From NCBI GenBank assembly GCA_963555705.1, contig OY743171.1, positions 15,499,352 to 15,563,351 of the forward strand: a stretch of DNA of 64,000 nucleotides, in the 5' to 3' direction. Of the stretch, positions 1 to 12,500 are shown in pieces. The translations under genes were made by a program, and so were the position numbers. This DNA is from Ligustrum vulgare (Eukaryota > Streptophyta > Magnoliopsida > Lamiales > Oleaceae). The notes under the pieces were generated by a model, which was given only the letters and a program-made list of their open reading frames with translations, was not told the DNA's origin and did no database searches. Position 1 is the stretch's first letter. Each line of letters begins with the position of its first letter.

Positions 1-244
1 ACTCAAGACGTAAGTCATGCCTTGCGATCTCTATCTCTACATATAAAATCATACAATCAATTGGTGGATTACAGCTAAAATGATATTTATTGATTCCAAA
101 ATTTCAAGATTTAGCCCAGTTTGGTATAGGAAAAAAAATTTAAATTATCTCTTCAAATTTATTTTCAATCACACATTTTTATGAAACTCATCACTTTACA
201 CATTTTTCATCATCTTTTCAACCAAATATTCAAGATTTTTCTAA
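1..244. other. AT-rich intergenic DNA
   Basis: AT-rich sequence with homopolymer runs and no credible coding frame on either strand. I see no recognisable element boundary. Confidence 0.6.
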
Positions 245-550
245 TTTTTCCTACATCAAATAGGCTCATAGAATTTGTTTAGCCCATTTTTAGAGTAACT
301 TCGATACATTGTAAAGGCTATAATGAATAACAAAAATAATTGGGGTGTTCACAAAAATACCTTAATTTTAGGGATCAAACTGAAATTTACTCAAATTTTT
401 TTCCTACATCAAATAGGCTCATAGAATTTGTTTAGCCCATTTTTAGAGTAACTTCAATACATTGTAAAGGCTATAATGAATAACAAAAATAATTGGGGTG
501 TTCACAAAAATACCTTAATTTTAGGGATCAAACTAAAATTTACTCAAATT
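245..550. repeat. 153-bp tandem duplication
   Basis: Two adjacent near-identical copies, about 245-397 and 398-550. The anchor ctacatcaaa falls at 251 and 404, giving a period of 153 bp. I saw only isolated differences such as cttcgat versus cttcaat. No gene overlaps it. The low divergence suggests a recent local duplication. Confidence 0.9.
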
Positions 551-1030
551 TTTTAAAATTTCGAAATTACTTATAATAAAATTTTAAAAATTGAAAAATA
601 CTTATGATACTTTTCAATTTTTTAAGTATCATAGTATGATACTTTTTAATTTTTAAGTATCAGATTATGATACTTTTACATTTTTTTTAGTATCAAGGCT
701 TGAAACTTCACTTTTTTTATGATACTTTGTCTCAAACATAAAATCAAACATCATACATACAATTTTCCCCCATCCCATTCCTCCTCCTGTACAATCCACC
801 AAGCACACACAGCAATTAGACAGGTTCATGAACATTTTGGTTAGAAAATTTTCAGTGGGATCCTTTGTCACTCGTCCTCTACCACTGATGCATCCGGCTC
901 TTTCTCCTGAAGTCTGAACCCTACTCATCACCTCTTACTATTCGGACCAAAAATTTCTGTTTAGGCTTCGTAATTTCTTTATATAAATTGGAGTTCAGTG
1001 ATAAAATTTTAGCCGAGAAACTAATTACAT
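551..1030. other. AT-rich intergenic DNA
   Basis: Contains four imperfect repeats of a tttaagtatca / tatgatactttt motif at about 595-725, a small low-complexity cluster. Short open frames here show no family resemblance and are read as chance. Confidence 0.5.
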
Positions 1031-1960
1031 TTACGGGAGGATCCGACCGATTGCAGAGTTATGTTTGGTTGTGGTGGTATTGTGGTAAGTTGCGGTGCAG
1101 GTGGTTGATGGTGGTGGTTTGTTCATGGTGATGGTGGTGGTCGCTTGAGGCTTCGGTGGTTGACTGCATTGATTTGGGCTTGGAATCTGAGAATTATTGG
1201 GTGGTATCGACGCCAACTGTGGTGCCGACGATGATGGGGTTGAGTAGGGTGATGTTGCTCCGACGGTGGTGGTGGCGAGGTCGACTGGTGGTTGCCATGT
1301 CTCCTCCTGTGAAGATCTCTACAGGTGCCGCCATGGACGTTGCTTCAGTGTAGATGTTGGAAGAAGATGCAGCAAAGACGTATTTTTCTTTTTTCATTTT
1401 TGGTACAGTAAACATCAGTTTCATTCTCTTAAGATATAAATTGTGCAATTAACCCAATAAAAAAATTAAGTCCATAAATCAACTATTAACTCAAATCAAT
1501 TATGTAAAATACAATAAGTTCAAATATAATAAATTGAATACTTGCTAATAAAACTAAAATATATTCAAAAAATATTTGAGTTTCATCCAAATTAAAAATT
1601 GATTTTAGATTCTTGAAATTTAAATGATCATATATTTTTAAAATTTTTATTGGGTTGAATTGGGTCGGATCGGATCGGGTTGAGTTTTTCACCCATCCCA
1701 CAATCCAAACCAACCCAACCCAACCCCAACAAAAAATATTATGTAGAACCCGACACAAATCGATCGAATTGGATTGACTTGAACAGTTTGAAAGTTGAAT
1801 GGATTAATGTTCACCCCCAACTTTGTATTATGGCTGTAAAAGCAACCATGCAGATTGCTCACCTGGCTCGCCTAGCTCGGCTCGCAAGAGGAATTTGCGG
1901 GTCACTTGACACATTTGTGGACGTGCTAGGTTGAATTGAATAGGATCGGATTTCATTAGA
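1031..1960. other. GGT-rich and GGATCGG-rich repetitive tract
   Basis: Positions 1060-1300 are dominated by ggtggt, giving mirror-image open frames on both strands with biased composition, so not a gene. Positions 1655-1830 carry gggtcggatcggatcgggttg, aaccaacccaaccc and a gttcaccccc-type end, the style of plant hAT MITEs. I could not pair two termini or find a target-site duplication, so no element is called. Confidence 0.4.
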
Positions 1961-3232
1961 AATTGTCCTTTAAATGACAGATAGTAGCTAACTAGATATT
2001 AGTTGACTTTGAGATTTTAAACTCTGTTACAATGTAAAAGTTAATTTAGCCCGTCTTTGGGTAGCTTTGTTTATAATAAATACAATTTTTAATACTAATT
2101 TTTAGTTATACATATTTTTTTCTCTCTAATTTTTAATCACACGTATTATCTAAAAAATATAAATAATACTAATCATTATTATTTATAACAGTTGCCGAAC
2201 AGGGCATAAAAATAAAAAATAAAAATTCAAATCACTATTAACCACATATATTTTTATTTTTACTTTTTTAATCAAATATTTTACTTCAAAAATATAAATA
2301 AACTAATGTATCATCAAATAAGATTTTAAAAGTCAAACGATTACCTATAGGTTGTTCGATGTGATCGCCAAGGGCGGAGATGGCAGAGCATGGTTGGCGT
2401 GTTAGGTTGGATATACACTCTATTCTTAAACGAAATCATTGCAATTTATAAATTTATTTATAATCAATACATTTTTTAAAGTTACTTTTAATCACACAAA
2501 TTTTCTTACTCAACTTTTTAATCATACATCTTATCTCAAAAATTTAAAAAAAAAAAAAAACAATCTAAGCTCTTTTTGTTAAAAGTTTTTGTTTAAAAAC
2601 ATTTTTTTATGTTCTATAGGTAAAATGTGTAGTTGAAAAATGAAGAGAGAAAATATGTATGATTAAAAAGTAATTTGGAGAACTGTTTTGTAAAAAAACA
2701 TGTTTAAAAAATATTTGCAAACAGAGGCTTAATAATGTGAATTTTTTTTGTTTTTGTGGCTTTTTTTATTTTTTTATAGATATGTGTTTTAAAAAAATTT
2801 TGAAAAGTCAAAAATTGTGAGTTTGATTAAGAATTGATGGTTGAGATTGAATTTGAAAAGTTAAAGTGAAAATTTTTCCGTTACCAAACGGGCTCATATA
2901 TATATCATCTATATCTACATCTTCTACAATCTAGATATTAAAGGAGTGGATGGTGGAGAAACTTTTAAATACTTATTTTACCCTCATATATTTAGTTATA
3001 TATCCGTTTATCCCTACCCCTTTATTTCATAACATTAAATAATTCGTTACATTTATTATATAGCAATTTGGAAATAAAATAATTTCATATTATTATATTT
3101 TCTCATTTATTTAACACTAAATTAATTTATTATATAATAATTTACAATGTTGTAATATGATGTCATATTATTATTCTCATATTAATATATTTTTCATTTA
3201 TTTAATTTAATCTACATCTACAATATATCTAC
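1961..3232. other. AT-rich intergenic DNA
   Basis: No coding signal. A recurring phrase of the type aaatatgtggttgaaaagtg ... tttaaaaa (about 2625-2710, again near 4405, 4805, 7690 and 8865) marks a dispersed low-copy repeat I cannot name. Confidence 0.5.
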
Positions 3233-3299
<67 letters not shown>

Positions 3300-3311
3300 T
3301 AATAATAATAA
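3233..3311. repeat. AAT/ATA trinucleotide microsatellite
   Basis: About 26 tandem aat units interrupted once by a gat near 3298. A perfect trinucleotide tract of this length is likely polymorphic. Confidence 0.95.
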
Positions 3312-6277
3312 AGTGTGGATGAGTGAAAAACTTTTGATTCCCCGTTTTAGCCTTAAATTATTATATTTTAGGTCAATATTACATTTAAATTTAATTTATT
3401 TTCATTAAATATTATTAATTTTATATTAATCTAAATACATTTAAATATTTTTATTTTTGTCAATAATACTCTTAAATTTTTATTAAAACCATTAATTAAT
3501 TCATAAGAAAAAATTATTTTTTAAATTATATTCTATTTAAAAATAAGGGTTCGTTTGATAGTCGGGTTGGAATTTGGGTGGAAAAAAATGAATGTTAGGG
3601 AAGGGAATTGATTTTCGGAATTGAAAGTTCAATGTGTTTGATTGGTTTAGTTTTATAGGTGGAAAAAGTGAGAAATTTTTCAAGTTTTGTTGTTTAATTT
3701 ACATTATTTTTCATGACAAATAAAGCAAAGTTTAGCTATTTTAATTATTAATTTTTTACTTTTTTAATACATTTGTACTTGATAATAATGTTAATTTCTG
3801 AAGAAAAAAAAGTTAATTAACAAAAACAAAAATGATCAAATGAGAAGTTTAATGTTTGACATGCAAAATTGGAAATCATTTATCACCAAAGTGTTAAGAA
3901 TTGTCATTCCACCAAAACAAGGCAAAGTACAATAAGCATCACTAAAGTAGGAAATGATTTTTCAAGTAAAAGTTAATATATCAAACACCAATAACGGTGA
4001 AAAATGGTAAAAGACTTTCCAAGGTCCATGATAAAAGGACTTATAAAACACTACATAAATAAATAATTTTAAAACTTTTTTAAAACATCTTAAACATTTT
4101 TCCAGTGTGTGTGTGTTTCGAGAAAATCGATGAAGTTTTTCAATAAAATATTAATTTTTAAAAAATTGCAGATAATTTACAGTTTAATTTGTCTTTATAA
4201 ATATATCTAAACTACTTTCGAAAACAATAGTAATACTTTAAAAACATTACGAGTGTCATTCATCATTTACACAAGACGTGCAAAGCACGTATTTACTATT
4301 AGTAGAATTAAAAGAGAGAATGTGTGAAAAATTGTTTGTTTTTATATTAATATTTTCAATATACCAAATATTTTGAATTTCAAACAAAGAATGTGATATT
4401 TTCGAGATAAAATATGTGGTTGAAAAGTAATTTAGAGAAATGTGTATGCTTAATGATTAGAAAAATGTGTTGTTTATAAATTTATTTATAAATAGTTTAC
4501 TAAGTGGAGGCTTAGTACTTGTTTGGTGGAGGTAGTTTTGGATAATTTTGGAATTTCGTGAGTGTGTGGTTAAAAAATTATTGAAAAGTGTGAAAAGTAA
4601 TAGGTGCCAAAGAAATGTGTATTTGAAAATAAATTTGAAAAAAAAGTTGGAAAAAAAAAAACACATGAAAGCAAACATGGACTTAGTTTCGAGATTTTAA
4701 AAATTTATTGATTATCACGTCATTTTTTATTTGTAAGGATGAAAATAGCTCGGACATAACTGACATGTTTAGTTGAATATCATTAATTAAGGATTTGTTT
4801 GACGATAAAATATGTGGTTAAAATGGTTTTAACAAATGTGTGTGAATAATTTAGGAAATTATGTTGTTTATAATTTGATTTATAAATGGTTTCAAGAAGA
4901 TAGTGTAATGAGGAAGTTGGACACATTTTTCTTGTCCTATATAATATTTTACATGTACCAACCATACTAGTTATGAACCAATTTTAAATTTAAAAAAAAT
5001 AAAATAAAATGACAACAACTTATGCTTTGTTTGCCTGCTATTATAATGAGTTTAAATTGATTATTTGGGCTTTTTAGAAAAATGTGTAATTAAAAATTGA
5101 ATAAAAAATGTTTATGATTAAAAAGTGGTTTGAGAAATTATACAATTTAAATTTGTAACCAAAGACTTAATTTTAAAATTTCAACGTCTATTTGTTTCGC
5201 AATAGAGTTTTTTTTATCCACATGGATGGATATGGAAGGGCACGTCTTACATGATAGATTCATACAAATTAGATCTATTTATTTATATTTAAAAACTAAG
5301 TCCACATCAAAAATAACATGCACATAATTTTTCGCTCAAAATGATTTTCTAAATCTGAAAATCTATGCAATAAAAAAATAATGTAACAAATATTTTAACA
5401 ATTATTGTAGTAAATGTGTCATTAATTGTATTAGAATCTGTATTATTTTATTAACGATGTCAAGATTTTAATTTATTTTAAGAGTAAATGGCACAAAAAC
5501 TACCTTTTGACATTCATTGTAAAAAACTTCCCAACGTTCTTTTTTCGGCACAAAACATCCCAACGTTCTCATTTTTTGGCGCAAAACATCATTCTGTTAA
5601 ATCAGATGGAAATCCACTGTGTTCTTCAGTCTAAACAGTCAACTATTAAAATTATGAGGGGTATTATCGTCCAATCACGCTATAAACCATTTTCCTTTTT
5701 TTCTCGCCAAAGTTGTTAACTGACAGTGCTAGTGAATCATTTCATTTCTTTACCGCAAAGGTTGGTGAATAACGTCCCAAACTTTGATTGTGTTTTGCGG
5801 TATACATCCCTACCCTTTACAAACGTTGACGTAAATCATCTCTACCTATTCAAAAAATTGGCGCGTGACAGTCTTGTTTTCTTCCTTTCTCCAACCTGTT
5901 ATTAAAGAACACAATTTACAGCAAATTCACCATACACAACACTCTACATTCTCCAACACGGTATTTAACAAATTTAGACAACAAAAAACAACCATATATA
6001 TAGTACCAAAATGACCATGTGAAGGACGAAATCCAAATATATTTAAGAATGAAGCTGAGCACCACTTGTGCATACAACAAAAAAAAGAATGGATGTTGTG
6101 ATTTTCAGAATTAGAAACAAGAAAAATAATACAAAAGAAATGTCATAATTCTCTAGCTTCGTGCAGGCGGTAGGGCCTTCGTGCGACGGTAGGGCCCCTT
6201 TGCAACCCCTCCTATTGTGTCCCAGCTCGACACATTTTGTAATGTCGTGATCATACCCTTCTTCTCCCTGAACTAAC
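3312..6277. other. AT-rich intergenic DNA without recognised genes
   Basis: Long AT-rich stretch. Around 5480-5870 there is a distinctive tract with repeated phrases such as cccaacgttct and gcaaaacatc, resembling a non-autonomous dispersed plant repeat. I found neither terminal repeats nor a target-site duplication. Open frames here are short and compositionally random. Confidence 0.45.
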
Positions 6278-6419
6278 TTGATCTTTGGGACTTTTTACGT
6301 ACAAAGTGTTAATATGTAATATAGGTATCAAATTGAATATCTCAATGAGAAGTTTAATACAAGATAACAAGTGTGAACAAAATATTAACACTTTGTACGT
6401 AAAAAGTCTCAAAGATCAA
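6278..6419. mobile_element. Foldback MITE-like inverted repeat (142 bp)
   Basis: The 38-bp arm at 6278-6315 is the reverse complement of 6382-6419 with one mismatch; the loop is about 66 bp. The whole element could fold into one hairpin, as foldback-type MITEs do. No target-site duplication is visible, so the superfamily is open. Confidence 0.75.
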
Positions 6420-7874
6420 ATGTTTTATTTTATTTTTACTTTTCTACAAGATCTCATTCATTTTAAATTATATCATTAATGTTATATAATACTCAATATT
6501 CAAGAAACCTAAAATCGTTCGACCCGAAAAGGCAATTGATCAAGGGTCGGAAGGTCGGATCAGGTCGAACCTATTTTAATTAAAAAATTAATAATTATTT
6601 CAAATATCACAAAATTCTCAAATATACTCATTTGGAGATAAAATTAAATACATAAAAAAATGTAACAACAATATTCTTTAATTTCAAAATTATCAATTTA
6701 AAACAAATATAGATTTATGATTGTTAATTTTATTTATTATATTATATTTTACTTCAAAATATTTTAACATATAAAAACTAAAAAAATAACTTATTTTGAA
6801 GAAGAAAGTTCAACAAACAAACAAATAAATAATTCATAATTTTTTAAAGAGAAAAAAAATTAACAGAGAAAAAGAAAAATCTTATAAAGATCATGATTTG
6901 CTAATTTTTATTAGCTTTGTACATTTTGCATTTCTTATTTTGATTAATTTTTTCTTTTTTAAAGTTTTGAATTAGATAATATTTTGTATTAAAATATTAT
7001 TGTATTGTATTTTTATTTGATATGATTATATAATTAACATATTTTCATAAATTTTGATCGAAATCACTATCACAAACATATTCAAGTTCATCATACGGGA
7101 AAAATACTAGTACTTAGAAAAATTGTCTATTGTAAAATATATATCCTGTATATCGAGTATATACTATATATTCATAGTTTATTAGTTCATTTTGAAATTG
7201 TAAAAATGGTTAAAAAATTCTTAACTTATAATTTTTTGAAAACGATTGATTATTTTTATGTCAATTTTCATCCACCAACCGAACCTTAGAAAGGTACTTT
7301 AACTAAGAAGAAACAAACAAAATTGTATGGTTAAACACTAAGAAAAGTGCTTGAGAAAGTGACGTTAGTGGACAATAAGCGTCTTTAGTTTAAGTCAAAA
7401 TTAAACACGTGAACAATTACTTTTTGGATAAAAAGACAAGGATTTAAGCACAAAGTAACAAAACAAAATGTGAAACATAAACTTTTAAAAGATTACTTGT
7501 AGTGTCGTTGAAATCGAGCTATGTAACTATTTTATTTATGAAAATTATATATGTTTTGGTATTTTTAAAAGAAAAAACTTAACCCTTGTTTCAACGCATT
7601 ATAATTAGTCACGGACGGACCTATAATTAGAACTTGAGATTTTAGTTTGTTAAAAATTTTGTGTTTAAAAACATTTTTTTATGTTTTCAATGTAAAATAT
7701 GTGGTTGAAAAGTGGAGAGAAAAAATAAGTGAAGTTAAAAAGTGGTTTGAGAAATTGTATTGTTTAAAAATATTTTTTTTTTTATAATTTGTCAAACAGA
7801 GGTTAAATTATGTACTGTTTGTTTGGAGTGTATACTTTCAAATTAATATTTTGTACTATTGATATCTTTTGAAA
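6420..7874. other. AT-rich intergenic DNA
   Basis: No coding signal. A short tract at 6515-6565 (gacccgaa ... gggtcggaaggtcggatc) recalls the hAT-MITE-style composition at 1655-1830 and may be a decayed fragment. Confidence 0.45.
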
Positions 7875-7882
7875 TTTACGTT

Positions 7883-8307
7883 TAGGGATGTCAACGAACC
7901 GAAAATCAAATCTTGAGCTCGGCTAGAGCTTTTAGGGGTCGAACTTTTTTCGACCCCAACCAAGCTAAAGCTCGTCCCCAAAAATAAGGCTCGACTCGAG
8001 CTTTGAGCTCGAACTTTTTCAAGCCGAGCCGAGTCTCGAAGTTTTAATTTTTTTTTTTTTTTTTATAACAAAAATCCATAAAATATTACTAAAATTGTAT
8101 ATATGTATCAAATTGAGCCGACATCGTAGTCGAAATTCATGGCTCAACCTCCCATTGATCTTTTTGAGCAGGCTTTTTTTAGCTCAAGTCAAGTCAAAGC
8201 CCGTCTCTCAAAAAAAAGTTCAGCTCGAGCTCCTAGCAGAGCTAAGCCCGAGCTTTTTCCTAACCGAGCCCAAGTAGCTCGAGGGACGAGCCGTTTTGCC
8301 ATCCCTA
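7883..8307. mobile_element. hAT-type MITE (425 bp)
   Basis: Starts TAGGGATGtCAA and ends TTGcCATCCCTA, short inverted termini of the plant hAT style. Flanks are tttacgtt (7875-7882) and tttacact (8308-8315), a diverged 8-bp target-site duplication matching at 6 of 8 positions, the length hAT transposases make. The interior is packed with gagctcgagctc-like motifs on both strands and contains no transposase, so it is non-autonomous. Open frames inside it are by-products of this composition. Confidence 0.8.
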
Positions 8308-8315
8308 TTTACACT

Positions 8316-9139
8316 TGGGGATTGAATATATTTTTACAATTATTTATTTTGTTTGTTTGTATCAGTTATAGATAAATATTTTAAGCGTAAATCCACGTTT
8401 CCTTGTGTGATGATCAACATAATGAAAATAGAGATAGAGATAGAGAAGAAATGATTGAATTTGGTAAAGAAACGGATGAAGTTTTGATCTCTTCCTAAAA
8501 AAAGAAATTCGGGGGCAGAACCCCCGTAATGTCCACCGCAAAAACACAGAAGTATATTTCTGTGTCCCACCGTGATAAAATATCTGTGTCCACCACTGTA
8601 ATTAGTGAACCCTTGCATTATTTTTCCATTATTATTTCTCATGCATATCAAACAAGAACTCAATAGTAATGATATACATTGCGAGGGTGAGTTAAAAATA
8701 TATATCTATTGATTATTAGACTAACAGACATTTCGTATTTGCATTTTACACTGATATTTCAAACTATGACGCGAAATAAGTCGATATATTGTAGAAGCAT
8801 TCAGTTGATAAAAGTTTTTTTTTGTTTATAAATAAAAAAATTTATTATGTTCGAGGTAAAATATGTGGTTAAAAAATGGTTTGAAAAAACTTATGTAATT
8901 AAAAAGTGATTTGAAAAAATATATTGTTTAGAAATATGTTTTTAAAGACTATCAGATAGATAAATACAGTTTGTGTACCGTTACCTGAAATAAGAAAGAG
9001 ATTTGACTTAAGATGGCATGACATTAAAAATGTTTGAATAGAGCAAATGTGTCTGATTGAACTATGATAATTTGGTCCATCTTAGCATCTTAAAAATATC
9101 GTTTTAAAATCAGAATATTTAACCCTATTTAATTATATT
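8316..9139. other. Intergenic DNA without recognised features
   Basis: AT-rich, no credible coding frame; a short gagatagagatagag-type run lies near 8425-8445. Confidence 0.5.
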
Positions 9140-9285
9140 GGAAATGATACGTTCCCCACAGTGAGGAACATAATCCATTCTCACAAGCCCCCATTGGTTG
9201 GTAGGCAGTGGGGCCCACCCCACCAACCAATCAAATTGCTTGTGAGAATGGATTATATTCCCAACTGTGGAGAACATATCATTCC
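9140..9285. mobile_element. Foldback MITE with about 48-bp arms
   Basis: The left arm (from 9140, ggaaatgatacgttcc...) is the imperfect reverse complement of the right arm ending at 9285 (...gaacatatcattcc). Inside lies a second perfect inverted pair, attggttggt / accaaccaat, so nearly the whole 146 bp can fold. No coding capacity. The target duplication is unclear. Confidence 0.8.
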
Positions 9286-9318
9286 TCTTGATTATATATA
9301 GTTGTGATTAAAGAGGAT

Positions 9319-9480
9319 TGATCCAGTGTCCACAATGGGCACTAGATATGACACCCATCCGACACATGTCGGATGAGAATTGGTTATGAGTGGATGGGCC
9401 CACTGCCCACCCACCCATAGGGGGGGTGGTTGTGGGTTTTATAGCATACCCATTATGGGTTTTATATCAATTTCCTGTGA
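9319..9480. mobile_element. Second MITE-like palindromic element
   Basis: The left end (cacaatgggcactagatatgac) and the reverse complement of the right end (cataatgggtatgctataaaac) resemble each other. A hairpin with arms atccgac/gtcggat lies at about 9357-9374 and a G/C-rich ggatgggcccac core follows. Boundaries are approximate. Confidence 0.5.
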
Positions 9481-9485
9481 TTAAA

Positions 9486-10569
9486 ATCTAATTTTAATCT
9501 CAAGTAAAAGTTAACAATTAATTTCAATCACATGATTTATGAGACTTACAATTTTTCAACAACGCAATTCATCAACTTGTATTAAAATCTACTAAAATTT
9601 TAATTTTATAATATTTAAATCAAATACGTCCTTTGTAAAAATATCTTAGATTCTGTCACACAATAAAGTGCTGGCTGTTGAGCTAAATGATTTGAAGATA
9701 CGGGAATTGGTACTTAGGTCTAACAGGCGTCGTCAATTGAATGACATTATTCACACACAAGGAAAAATCAAATCTAACTTGCTTAGCATATGATCAAACT
9801 TGTCTTCTTGTCCGATTCTGTGGCTGCTATGATATCAATCGCAATAGAAGAATTTCAGAAAAAGTTCAATAAAATGATCGGGCTCATAATGACGATGTTA
9901 CCGAAAAATGGAGGTATTAAGCAGTTCATATTACTGGTAATTTTTATATATCCTTATCTGACATTTTAACCATGTTCAATTTTCTCTTCAATAAGGAACT
10001 GAAGCCACAACACATACTGGTCAATAAAAGCAAGGACGGTATGGACCATCTTTATGATATTTTGTATCCGGGCGGATTTCAAGCACCCTCATTTGATTTA
10101 AGCTTAGGATCCACACTCATGCAAACTTGCGCAAGCAGACTTAATTTTCCACACATGAAGACGTAGAACAAGATTTGGACAATGTAGTAGCATCGATTGA
10201 TTCTATCAATCAACATGTTAAAATACGAATACAATTGTTTCACATATGTACACCACATCACATGTTGTAAAACAATACACTAATTTTATACGTTAATTTA
10301 CAATTCACATTAGTTTCACACGTCAGATCTCCAAGTGAAATTCCATGTTTGTTGGCATTTAGGGCACATGAGTCATTCAGGTCACGTAACACGTTTATAT
10401 CAAAATTATCTAACCATGTCAATGATGTATCACATGCAACCCAACTACTTCGACTGCAACAACGCCCGAACTACCTGTGAAGAGAGCAACCAAACTAGCT
10501 AAGACACTACAGTCTCCATTTGTTGCCAGTAAAGTAAAGAAAAACAAACCAAGCAAAGTAGCAATGTTG
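9486..10569. other. Degraded transposon-associated sequence
   Basis: No intact frame. Composition is less AT-rich than the flanks and gives short plus-strand open stretches leading into the peptidase-like remnant downstream. Possibly the 5' part of the same decayed transposon gene. Confidence 0.3.
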
Positions 10570-11530
10570 TAGTTTTTGAGATTTATAATCAGAACGCAAA
10601 TGATGCAGATGTTCTAAAATTTAAGAATTGGTTTAACAGAGGATACAAACCAAATAACAAGTATGCATTAGTTTTTAAGTTTAGTGACACTGCTGATGTT
10701 ATCCGTCCTCCATTTATATTTGGTCCAATTCCCGTTGGATCTAAAATATGGTGGCATGAACTTATAAACCTCGATTCCTCATCAACTAGCAAGGTTAGAT
10801 TATCTTCAATAAAACCACAGTCGTACACATTTTTTTAATATCACAGGTCACAATTGGTCGTGTGCTGGAAATTATATCATGTACATGTTACCAATTAAGT
10901 TATAAATCATTTAAAAAATGTGACATCATATCATATTTCATATATCGATCTCTATGCTCAAGTCACACACTCACGCAGTATTCCTAATACCCAGCCATTT
11001 GAAGCTATGCATGACCTTTCAACTTGTATAAGTAGTACTGCCACAGCACATGGGCTTGTCTTTCTACTACATATGCCAATTAGCAATACGTGGGGAGCAT
11101 GTCAAATAGAATTTTACAATGACTGACTCATTATTCCAAAGTCTCATTTAAAAAAATTGTACCGTAGCTTCTTGGGAAATCTATCCATGCTAATATCAAA
11201 GTCATATCTGGTTGACATTATGACCGGTGGACAATTGAACATGAACTGTCCTTCAAGTGATGTTGATTATGTGCTTTTGCCTGTTTTTCCTACCAATCAT
11301 GCTACTAGATGTTGGATTAGCTCAACGTTCGTAGACATTCTTTACTCATACTTGATTCCAGCAGCAAGAAATATAGGGTCAACATGGTTTATGTTGAGAT
11401 TCAACCTTTCATGAGATTTATCCGAGAACTGGTGAATATCATTGGCATTTGGGAGAGTGGTTCTGATCATCGTGATGATGTTTCATTGAAATTTCAGGCA
11501 TTCATGGCAGAAGACATTACACAACAATAA
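10570..11530 (+). pseudogene. Possible Ulp1-like (C48) peptidase remnant of a transposon
   Basis: Several short plus-strand open segments in different frames. One (10590-10800) reads NWFNRGYKPNN and later KIWWHELINL. Another (11157-11414) contains MTGGQLNMN, DYVLLPVF and a degenerate NHATRCWI, arranged like the region before the catalytic His-Trp of plant transposon-encoded Ulp1/SENP-like proteases. The catalytic Asp, Gln and Cys were not found. The segments are separated by stops and probable introns, so this is not a functional gene. The family call is inference from pattern and is much weaker than for the remnant at 53484-55215. Confidence 0.35.
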
Positions 11531-11545
11531 AATGGATATTGGTGT

Positions 11546-12500
11546 GTAACGACTCGGAAAAATATCACGTCCTTAATTATCCATTATGATGTAAGAAGTT
11601 ATTTTTAGAATTTATTTAATTGTTTTGGAATTTAAAGAAAGAAAAATGGAATTTTTAATTAAATGAAAAGTTATGAAAAACGTGTTTAAGTAACTCTCAT
11701 CCCGGTACTTTTTCGATCCATCATTCCGACCTTCTTTTAATACATGTGATATATTTACGGACAAGTTCTCCGAATGAGCTTCAAGAATATTAAAACAGTT
11801 TTTAAGTTAGATTAACGAGCAGTTCTTAGGGAGTTTTTAAAGTTAGCACTTTACCAAAATGGTAAAGAAAAACTATTTTAAGTAGCCTATTTTGGCAGTC
11901 CATAACTTCCTCCTCGGTTATCCATTTTTTGCACCGTAAAATATAAATATAAGGAAAAGTACTTCGTGAGTAATTTGAAATGATATCAAGAACGCAAGAT
12001 TTCGGCTTCATTTGATACCTCAAATCTTAGGTCCAACATGGCTCTCCAAACCAAAATTTTCAAAGCTTTCAAGCATGAGGTGGCATAAGACAATTCACAC
12101 TTATCCTATCTAGGTTAGGTACCTCCAGCTCGCCTTTCACCTCCATCCTTTGGAGAGAAGAATTTATGTCATTCTTTACCTACAAAAAACATAAGAAGTC
12201 GGCTCATTTTCCTTAACTGCAAAGCAAGAATTCAAATCTTCTACAAACAAGAATTTCTCCTTCCCATGTGCCAAAAAATCCTATAAATACCCAAGACTTT
12301 GAAACATAAACCTCACAACTGAAATCAAAGCAGAAACGTTGAAAGATTTCCTCTCCACTTCCAAAATCCTAGGTAAGGAGATTCTTGTCAAAATCATGTT
12401 TAAATCCATTTCAATTCATCCCGAACTCAATTACAATAAAGCTATGCCATACCTGGTCTCCTTATCCTTCTAACTCAGTGCCTATGGGATTAGGTAGTTC
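11546..12500 (+). mobile_element. Truncated LTR (5' part) of a TGTAACG-type retrotransposon
   Basis: Begins TGTAACGACTCGG, a start common to long LTRs of plant Ty3/Gypsy elements. A TATA-like box (TATAAATA) lies at 12282-12289, followed by a leader-like tract, consistent with U3-R order. No matching LTR 3' end, internal region or second LTR follows. The right breakpoint is uncertain, about 12430-12530. Confidence 0.5.
12282..12289 (+). promoter_or_regulatory. TATA-like box in truncated LTR
   Basis: TATAAATA about 740 bp into the LTR-like fragment. Position and context fit an LTR promoter; activity is unknown. Confidence 0.4.

Noticed and set aside
1031..1353. Overlapping open frames on both strands in a ggtggt-rich stretch
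   Set aside because: Composition-driven; His/Thr- or Trp/Val-rich translations with no family resemblance, open on both strands.
8095..8663. Open frames around the 7883-8307 MITE
   Set aside because: They come from gagctcg-motif composition and cross the element boundary.
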